From positions 87,518,613 through 87,582,612 of the forward strand of contig NC_092872.1 in NCBI RefSeq assembly GCF_028372415.1: a stretch of 64,000 nt of DNA, written 5' to 3'. Origin of the DNA: Notamacropus eugenii. Its lineage: Eukaryota; Chordata; Mammalia; Diprotodontia; Macropodidae. Below are positions 55,771 through 64,000 of this stretch, in pieces. Under the pieces are notes generated by a model. It searched no databases, was not told where the DNA came from, and was given only the letters and a program-made list of their open reading frames with translations. How positions within the stretch are numbered: the first letter of the stretch is position 1; the number at the start of each line of letters is the position of its first letter. The translations under genes were made by a program, and so were the position numbers.

Positions 55771-55799
55771 AAAGCTGATAGGAAATCTCATAGAATTAT

Positions 55800-55990
55800 C
55801 CAAGGTTAGAGAAAGCTTTCAGGAAAAACCTAGACCCAACACATCATTCTACCAGGAAAACTGAGGTTCACAGAAGTTGAATGACTTATTTTTAGTGAGT
55901 CAATGCCAAAGCTGGCATAAGAAGTCAGATGTCATTTTCAGTTTCAGGGTGCCTCTACATGGTTTAGAACTATAGTTCCAATTTAAGAGA
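55800..55990 (-). repeat. MIR-type SINE, inverted
   Basis: CAACACATCATTCTACCAGG, AAAACTGAGGTTCACAGAAG, TTGAATGACTTATTTTTAGT follow the inverted MIR order. Confidence 0.6.
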
Positions 55991-56274
55991 TCAGCGAATC
56001 TCTTCACATTTAACACACAGATATTTTACAATAAAAATGACCTTTCTGGTTCCTCATTGCTGTGTAGTACTAATGTTGGATTCACAAAGACTATGAGAGT
56101 GGGCATAAACTTTCTTAAGCTGCAAGGCTTGTAGCAGAGGCCCAAAAACAGGACTAGACTGGGAGAGGCTCACTAACAAAACTCTAGCTACCAACATGGG
56201 TAGCTGATAAAACCACAAATCTCTGAAAGACTCAAGTGGATTTGAGCATTTGAGGAAAGGCAACAGGGCAGCTT

Positions 56275-56380
56275 TTGTAGAGCAGTGAACTTGGAAACCA
56301 GGAAAACCGAGGGTCAAATGTTGCCTCTGACAATTATTAGCCTGAGATCATTAGAAAGTCATCAAACACAGCTTTAGACA
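56275..56380 (+). repeat. SINE fragment
   Basis: TGTAGAGCAGTGAACTTGGA, AACCAGGAAAACCGAGGG, TCAAATGTTGCCTCTGACA resemble the SINE head in sense. Short and diverged. Confidence 0.5.
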
Positions 56381-56699
56381 AGTTATGGATAGGTAGCAAC
56401 CCAGACTGACATCTGTGCCCATGAGAGTTCTTATACTGGGCATGCTGACTACATCAGTTCTGGCCTATAAGCGTTATAAGATTCGTATGTGTAGAAGTCG
56501 GCTTCTAATTAACTGGAAAGGAGTAATAGCACTTAGCTATTAATAGAGTTTTAAGGATTTAGTGCTGGGAGATACTTGCATAGGTAAAACCAAGAATGGA
56601 AGTTTCAATCTGTTGGAGTCTCTGAAGGAATGCCAAGAGGGCCATAGGGACAGGACCTTCAGAAAATATCTCCCTATATTCACTGCCTCTACTCCTCAT

Positions 56700-56930
56700 G
56701 CCAAGATCACTTAAGCCATTAGGATACAACTTCTGTCTCTACCACTCACAAACTGCTCTTTCCAAAGTTAATAACCACCTTAAAAAAGAAATTCAATGGG
56801 TTCAGCTTCTCCTCCCCCTCTGGGTAGCACCTGACATTCTGGACCACTTCCTGGTTTTGGTATCCTCTCCCCAACTTCCTGTGACACCTTTGGAGCACTC
56901 CTCTTTTTGCTACCTCATTATCTTCTTCCT
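56700..56930 (+). mobile_element. L2 LINE reverse-transcriptase fragment
   Basis: TTAATAACCACCTTAAAAAA, ATTCAATGGGTTCAGCTTCT, CCTGACATTCTGGACCACTT, CCTGTGACACCTTTGGAGCA resemble the L2 ORF2 stretch (AATGACCTCC...TTTGACACTGTTGACCACTC). A 106-codon frame is open by chance. Confidence 0.55.
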
Positions 56931-57462
56931 ATCTAATCACAGAACAGTTAGCATTTACAAAGCACTACCCAAAAATCTACTATTATTTAATTTTATCCTA
57001 ACAATCCTAGTAGGTTAGCTTTGACCTTCTCATTCCACGTCAGTACTTCACCTCTTAAAACTTCCAAACTGATGATCCTTTCTCACAGTATAACTTGATT
57101 CAGTAAGTTTCACATGATGTAGAAGGGCTCTTCCCTACCTTTTCTTTCTCCTTAGCACATCACTCTGTTCAACTCATAGAACCACATAAATACAAAGTGA
57201 TAGAGACTAACCTTTACCAAAATAATTGGGCCTCCAATTCTTTTTGACAACAGTCTTTGTAGATTATACTCTTAAAATAGTTTTATTTGCAAACAAGTAT
57301 CTGTAATGTTTTGAAAGAAGAAAATGTAAATGTATTGAAAAGTACTACCACTTTCAGACTGCACCCAGGCTTTATACACAATAGATTTGAGAAAAAGCAT
57401 CTTAAATTTAGATTTAATCAGAAGTTTTAGAACTGTAATTTTATTGCTATAGGCTTCTCTTA

Positions 57463-57482
57463 TGTGTGTGTGTGTGTGTGTG
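57463..57482 (+). repeat. (TG)10 microsatellite
   Basis: Ten TG units followed by TATGTG. Confidence 0.9.
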
Positions 57483-57514
57483 TATGTGCCAGTTCATACT
57501 ATATCTTCAGAAGA

Positions 57515-57680
57515 CCATGGAAAGAGCACTGACTGGATTCAATGGATGTTGAAATTGAACCTCTGACACAACTACCTATGTGACGTGGGGTAATTCACTT
57601 AACCGCCCTTAACTTCAGTTCGCATCTGTAAAAAATGAAAGAACTGAAATAGATGTGTTGGGGCCTCTTCTAGCACTAGG
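57515..57680 (+). repeat. CORE-SINE
   Basis: CATGGAAAGAGCACTGACTG, GAACCTCTGACACAACTACC, TATGTGACGTGGGGTAATTC, ACTTAACCGCCC, GGGCCTCTTCTAGCACTAGG in sense order. Confidence 0.7.
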
Positions 57681-57949
57681 TCTGATTCTTATCATCCATA
57701 GAATCTTTAATTTCATTAACCTCTCACTTCCAGGTCAGTCTGTATTTGCTAGATGCGGAAATGTCCACCATCATCTAAATCTAGCACATATAAAACTGAA
57801 CCCTCTCTCTCATATCTGGATGACAGTTTTCTGTCATCAAGTTTGGCTCTTTTATTCATTGTCTCCCTTCATCTACAATCAGTAGCCTCACATGTAAAAA
57901 TTAAAAAATAATGGAATTTAAAGTTAGCTAGAACCTTGGCTACCATAAA

Positions 57950-58075
57950 ATCTTACATTCTAATTTTAACCGTGATAAATGCCCAGAGTGGTTTATCATA
58001 TACAAAGTTGGTGCCAGAACCACTAGAACCTATGCCTGACTCCAGGTCCAGTGTTTTTACTTACAGCATATTCCT
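57950..58075 (-). repeat. SINE fragment, inverted
   Basis: GTGGTTTATCATATACAAAG, GTGCCAGAACCACTAGAACC, TATGCCTGACTCCAGGTCCA, GTGTTTTTAC correspond to the inverted end of a MIR (GAACCCAGGTCTGACTCC type). Confidence 0.5.
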
Positions 58076-58334
58076 ATAACAGCCACAGTCTTGGCCCTTA
58101 TCATGAGATATCTGGGTTACTATTATCTTAAGTCTCCTGCACAGCCTATCTGCCTGAATATTCCTGCTCCAAACCACCCTAATGTCTGATGCCTGAGAAC
58201 AAGGGATCAGGCAGACATGCTATCATTAGGAAGATTTTAACCCTGGTCAAACAACTGGATGGTTCCTCTCAAAACTTCTTAATCATAAAATCTTCCTAGT
58301 ATTTAAAGACTCCAACTGACCTTTCCAAATACTT

Positions 58335-58430
58335 TTAAAAAGGAAGTATAGTGAAGTAGACTTGGCCTTGAAGTCAGGAAGATCTGGGTTCAAGCACTGT
58401 CTGTCACATAATGGCTGGTGCATTCTCAGT
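58335..58430 (+). repeat. SINE head fragment
   Basis: AGTGAAGTAGACTTGGCCTT, GAAGTCAGGAAGATCTGGGT, TCAAGCACTGTCTGTCAC follow the SINE head order. Confidence 0.6.
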
Positions 58431-58769
58431 GCCCCCAACTCACTCTCCATCATATATAATTACAGACTCATGCTTCCTGTTTATCACACTGCACTCACTC
58501 ATTCCTTGCAGTACAAAGCTAACTAATCCTCTCTTGAGAATTCTCTTCCCCAAGCCTCTCTTTCTATGTACTAGTTTAATTCAGATTCTAAATTATGTTA
58601 AAAGATCTCTTTCAGAACTATCCAAGTCCCATATTCTCCAACTAAAATATTCTCTGAACAATCCCAGTCCATGACTCTCTCCTATATATTTGTCTTGAAT
58701 TTACTATTTGTGTCACATTTGGTACTTAAAGTATGTAAATGGAAGAGGGTCTCAACCCAACCAAATTTT

Positions 58770-58860
58770 ATAATTCCTCTAGGCAGAGAGACTGGGTGTC
58801 TTCTCTATCCTACCATAGAGCTTGGAACAGTTTTGGCACATTTTAGACACTTAATATGCA
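58770..58860 (+). repeat. L2 3' end fragment
   Basis: CTCTAGGCAGAGAGACTGGG, ACCATAGAGCTTGGAACAGT, TTTAGACACTTAATATGCAG resemble the L2 terminus. Confidence 0.45.
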
Positions 58861-59794
58861 GGTGGGGGAAAAAAGCCAGATCATTTAGAGAGTTTGTGAT
58901 TAATTAAGCAAGGCAAAACAAAAATAATCTGAGTATTATACTACTTTGAATGTAAGACTGGTTCTTTAATCTTACTACTTGATGCATGTGACAGGAAATG
59001 AGATCTAAATGTGCATCCCAACCCTCAAAAGAAGTAAAAACCTTACATTTATAAAATTAATAATTCTAAGAAACTTAGGTCTCTCTGGTTCTACTTAGGA
59101 TTGCCTCTATTAAAATATTGGGTGTACAGAAAAGTATTATGGGCTTAACAGAATACACATCACATATTACAGCATTGTTCTAATATGCCAACTCTATACA
59201 GCTTAACAATGAAAACTAAGATCCTGAAAATACCAAAAATACTCAAACCTGAAACAGACAACATAGGAACAAAATATAAAAACTTATGGTAACAAGATGA
59301 ATAATTATGGTATATCCTTACTATTTTATCGGAGGATCATCACTGTCATAGCTCTAAAAGCCCCAATTTATAATATCAGTGAATTAATGAGGAAAACATG
59401 GACTGTGTTCCCAGGAAACTACAAAAGAGTTGGAAGAGGACAATATTAGTTTCCTGGCTGCAAACAAGGTATAGAATTTATATAGATATCAATAAAAAAT
59501 TTAAAATAACATTAAATGCTGAGAAGGTCCAATTCATCAGAAAATACACAAATGATTTGAAGTAAATAACAGAATGAAACCAGTTACATAGTGTCTACCA
59601 TAAATAATATAGCCTTATGTATTTGACTGAAATACATCCCATGTAAGAGTGGGTTATGAAGATTCAAAATGGAATAATTATCAAAAATAATTAATGTTTG
59701 GTGCTAGGTAGAATGAAAATGTTGAATTCATTATCCAGAGAAAGCAATTAATATATAGTGCGGTAATTTGCTTATCCCATCCTACGTGTGGTGG

Positions 59795-60010
59795 GGGAGT
59801 GAAGGGATGGGGAAGCTGCTGGTAGCCCCAATGGGTACAGCACCAGGCCTGGAGTCATTTCAGATTTAGCTCTGAGCAAGCTGTTTAACTTCTGTTTGTG
59901 TCACTTTCCTACAATGGAAAATGGAAAAGATCATCACTGAGCTCCCAAGCTTGTGAGGATCCAATAATATTCATAAAAAGTGCTCACACTGCCTGGAACA
60001 TAGCTGCGTG
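59795..60010 (+). repeat. CORE-SINE
   Basis: GTACAGCACCAGGCCTGGAG, TTTAGCTCTGAGCAAGCTGT, TTAACTTCTGTTTGTGTCAC, TTGTGAGGATCCAATAATAT follow the MIR/MAR order in sense. Confidence 0.6.
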
Positions 60011-62884
60011 CTATACAAGTGATCACTCCCTTCATCTGCTTCCCCTAATGGATAATTATAATATTAACCATAATTATATACCAGCTATTTGTCCTCAACC
60101 TTCATATCTTAATTGATAAGGATTTAACACTTGCATCTACAAGTATAAATTACAAGTTTTCCAGGGGGAAAAAAGGGAATCTTGCTACAAGGTATGGTAT
60201 CACTATAATATGAAAAAAAATTTTGCGATTATTACTTAATACCAAAGAGAATTTATTGACAGTATAACAAAAACTTCAAAGAAAAAAATGAATATGTAAA
60301 CGGTATAGGAAAGTTTACTGAACAATAACAATTAGGTTATTTCCATTATTCTGGTACATTTATTACAAAAAAATTTAGTATGTTGGCAATTGCATTCGTG
60401 TCTTATTTAATAGAAGTTATTTATATACACTCACCAGACACTCAAATTTATGCTACAGACATATAATACAACAGGTCATTAATGATACTGCTCCAAAGTC
60501 ATATGAATGTGATGATAATGATATATTAAAATAATGCTACTAGCTTTACTGCCCTCTTTTATTCAGTTGCTCTTGAGATAAAGTTGGCTGGTTCTAATGG
60601 GATTAATCTGTGGGTACACTAACCCAACCAGGTATCCTACCAGAAGTTAACATTAAATTGCTGGGTTCTATAACAAGTATTGGGCAGGTAACTGGTTAAG
60701 AAAACACTATCCACAAATGAGCTGTGATGATTTAGCCAGAAAACTAATGATTAAAATAATTCACAGCAATTTGATAAACCAGAGAGCCCACTCACAGAAA
60801 ATTTTATGTATACAACAAAAACCAAAATGTGATTAACTTCTGAGATTTAGAAATGTTTCATATACACAATGTTCTTTCAAAAAAGAATAATTACAAATTT
60901 GACATGTAACATAAATACATCTATGCTAATTAATAATTTAACTGGGTTCCACTTGTCAATCTTAACCTTTGTTTAGTTCAATTTTTTTGACCAAATTTTT
61001 TTGACCATGTTATGGCTGTATTAGCTCAAACTTAGCTAAAAGCAAGTCTCCTGATTTTGTTAATAGTCAGCTTTTAGATATCACAAGCATAACACTCATA
61101 CCTTCAGAGTTGACAAACCAAAAGTTCATATGTAAAACCTATCATAAAATAGATATAAAATCCTACCCATAATATCAAGTCACAGACAGATGCTATTTCA
61201 GTAGAAAATGGAACAAACCAATTAAGAGTTCCAAAACAAATCCACAAGATCCAAATATAAGCAGAAAATGCTTTCAATTACTGAGAGAAAATTCTTTGGG
61301 AAAATAAATCATTTGCAATTTGAGTATATAGAGACATACACATAAGAAAAGCATAAAGTACCTTTTCAAAGAAGAGCTTTTGCTCTGGAGTAGATATAAT
61401 ACACACACAAAAGGCCTGTACTTGGCCAGTTTTAAGATCTGTATTTCCTCCACTATTATTGAAGATGCTCAGGCTTTCTCTTCCCACTGGCTTCCATTTG
61501 TGATGTCATAAGTACAGAACTACTAACTCATGCAAGAAGATCTGTCTATTGCTATGGAAATGATAGTATTATCACTAATTCAGCATTTGAAATATACTAG
61601 CCGATGAAGCAGGCAAAGAAAAAAATGATAATTTGTTCATTTCGTATAATTTCATAACTTTTAAGTTTGCAGACTAAAGCTTTGGGAATATATTTACACC
61701 ACAAAACAAAAACACCCTGACCTTAAAAACTAGAGGAATATTGTCAATTATGTAGTGCGTTATGATTCAGAGCCTCTACTCAAAACTGTCTCAAACTTCT
61801 AAGCATTAATTTTGACTTTAATGATAAAAATGTATTTCAAACACCTTATTTCAACTTTAACTAGCTGTTAGCTTTTAAAACTTCCCCTAAAGAAAATCTG
61901 ATGCCGTTATCACTAGTTCTTAATTTTCTTTTATGAACTCAGCTCACAAAACTGCTCAGCTTTCACTTGCATTTAGAATGATGCTTTTCCCCAATTTGTC
62001 AATCTCTCAGCTACTAAAAAATAAACTCTCCCCTTTGAAGTTTCCAGATCTTAGGGTTCATGCCTCCACTCTGACCTGGTAATGTTTTATAACTTGCTTA
62101 CACCCGACCTCCCCAAAAGTTAAAGAAATTGATCAACCTGGTCTAGTTTATGCAACTCAGCTAGATGCCTAACATTAACTACCACATGACTAATTTCTAT
62201 GAAAAGTCTGAAGCCCCCTAGATCAATTTCATTAGATTAGTAAACTCCCTTCAAAAACCCACTCTTTCCCTTTTGTTTCCTATTAAAAAGTTGGTTTTTT
62301 AAAAAAGCATTTTTAAAAGTCAAAGAACTGTAGTTTATTTAAAGCATACATGCAAAGTACTAACTGGAAATGCAATAGTAAATGTGGGAAGATCAGCATG
62401 AAGAAGGATGTCAAACCAATAGCCCTAAGAGAAATATCCCTTTATTTCATTATGAATTTTATAAGCTGGTACCCAAAAGACACAGAGAGAATAAGGAGGA
62501 TCAGAACAGATTTATGATGGTGTGGGGGCTACTAGATGTAAATTCAGGCAGCATATGAGATCTACCGATTTCAAAGCCTTGAGTGTTTTCATTGCTTTTG
62601 TTGAATAAGATACAAAGGGCACAAGTTAATAACCTCACTAGCAAACAAGCAGTATAAAGCACCAACTTCCAAACTGTAAACGGCTCTTGGCACTCTAATG
62701 GTGCATGTGTGTGTTTATCTGTATGTGTGTTTCCCTCTCCTCAGCAAACACCTGACACAACTAAAGCACATAAAATAATTTATAATTATAGAAAAACTAT
62801 CGGTTCAGGAACAATTAACTAAAATGATTTTTTGAGAGCTAAAACCAAAACCACCAATTCAGGAAAACTGAAGAAAGGGCAACT

Positions 62885-64000
62885 TATTCTTTAAAGAAAT
62901 CAAGAGAGGAGGATTCTGGGAAAATGGCAGTGGGTCAGAAAATTCCAAGCTCAAGATTTTCCTCTACAAAAGAGATGAAATAGTGTCTCAGGGAGAACAT
63001 AGAGTGCTAAAAATAAAAGAATAGAGAGTAGAGGTAAAACAAGGGTCCTCTTGGGGACAACTGGAGAAGATCTGAAGAAAAATTCCAGGATGAGTTTTGA
63101 TCCCTGTGAAAAGTAAACACCTCCAGGTTAGGTCCTAGATCCAGTTAAATAATAAGTTGCAAACCTTGGGGTTAACTAAGTTGAGAGGCTGCCATGGCCC
63201 CAGTCAGGAACTTTTACCCCAAAGACAGTGTGGGGAGTTGGGGAAGATTGAGGGAACCTCTGCTGACAAGGCACACCAGACCCAGCTATGTCTTGGAGAT
63301 GTGAAGTGGAGGGGGAGGGAGTCTCCCCACAGCCCCGCCAAGAAATCAGTGCCCATAGCAGGTGAATGCAGGAGCCGTGGGGGCATGTTTGGGGGAATGG
63401 GACACTGCTAGCTGTGGGCACTTAGAGCAGGCTGGAGGTCTTGATTTAGGTTCTAGGCCAAAAGGGAGAACTGAAGGAGAATCTGAGACCAGAGGCAACA
63501 CAACACCCCCATACTCCAGAACTAGAAGTGCTTACAAAAACTAAACTATTACAAATAAAAAAAGAACACAGAAGCAAAAGAGAAAGAATCCAACCACAGA
63601 GTTACTATGGGAATAGAGAAGATAAGGGCTCATCTTCAGAGGAGGATACAGATAAAAAGAAATTCTTTTCCACCCCACAGAGTAATGTCAAATGGTCACC
63701 TGCCTAAAATGAATTAACAGAACTTCCAAGAAAAATGAGGGATTGAGGAAAAACTAAAAAAAGCAATCCAAGAAAAACAAGATTATGAAAAGAAAGTCAA
63801 CCAATTAGAAAAGGAGATTCAGAATCTTCGAGAAGAAAATGAAAGAAAATGAAAATCAGAATTGGGCAAGGGAAAGTCTGAGATCAAGAATAATAATAAA
63901 ACAAAACATAAAGAATGAAAAAATAGAAGAGAATGTGAAACATCTCCTAAGAAATGTTTCATCAGAAAAACAACTGATTTGGAGAACAGATCAAGAAAAC
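62885..64000 (+). mobile_element. L1 LINE 5' region and start of ORF1, cut by window end
   Basis: The left edge (GGATTCTGGGAAAATGGCAG) resembles the start of a marsupial L1 5' UTR. 63180-63500 is more GC-rich than its surroundings, as in L1 5' UTRs. From about 63755 a frame reads KKAIQEKQDYEKKVNQ then LEKEIQNLREENERK, a coiled coil like the N-terminus of ORF1p, ended by a TGA at 63850-63852. Frame breaks suggest an inactive copy. It runs antisense to USP7 and continues past the window. Confidence 0.75.

Noticed and set aside
56698-57018. A 106-codon plus-strand frame
   Set aside because: It lies over an L2 reverse-transcriptase remnant and an inverted SINE, so openness is by chance.
63157-63544. 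Several 60-84 codon frames on both strands near the window end
   Set aside because: They fall in the GC-richer 5' UTR of an L1, before ORF1. No support as genes.

Overview
The window is vertebrate nuclear DNA, AT-rich, with one spliced gene spread over more than 43 kb and no operon-like gene packing. It is most likely marsupial. Several SINE copies have the head, body and tail typical of marsupial SINEs (compound at 16806-17261; copy at 53371-53575), a further SINE-like piece lies at 46866-46975, and an L1 of marsupial type starts near 62890. Fossil L2 and MIR/CORE-SINE copies are everywhere. I cannot name the species.

The only gene I can support is USP7 (ubiquitin-specific protease 7, HAUSP), on the minus strand. 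Exons 2 to 31 are all present. Every junction has GT at the donor and AG at the acceptor, and the phases join without a break. The 3,230 coding bases add up, with an exon 1 of the usual size, to 1102 residues, the length of the human protein as I know it. Exon 1, with the start codon and promoter, lies beyond position 64000. The encoded parts are, in order: acidic linker (exon 2), TRAF/MATH domain (exons 3-5), catalytic domain (exons 6-15, with Cys223, His464 and Asp481 all present), and five ubiquitin-like domains with the activating C-terminal tail (exons 15-31). The stop codon is at 9446-9448. The 3' UTR probably ends near 8125, after an AATAAA at 8146-8151.

Layout: 1-8124 is intergenic DNA downstream of USP7, with L2 and SINE remnants and a guanine-rich quadruplex-type motif. 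8125-9552 is the last exon. 9553-33687 holds exons 30 to 8, with an L2-type LINE fossil in intron 26, a compound SINE in intron 25, and a poly(A)-tailed retroposed cDNA with a perfect 13-bp target duplication in intron 8. 33688-43889 holds exons 8 to 3. 43890-52074 is the large intron 2. 52180-64000 is the 3' part of intron 1, with an inverted L1 fragment and the 5' end of another L1 running off the window.

I found no undescribed multi-gene system. The most noteworthy items are the retroposed cDNA in intron 8, the SINE compound framed by one target duplication, the diverged exon 20 with a weak donor, and an interleaved palindrome in intron 5.
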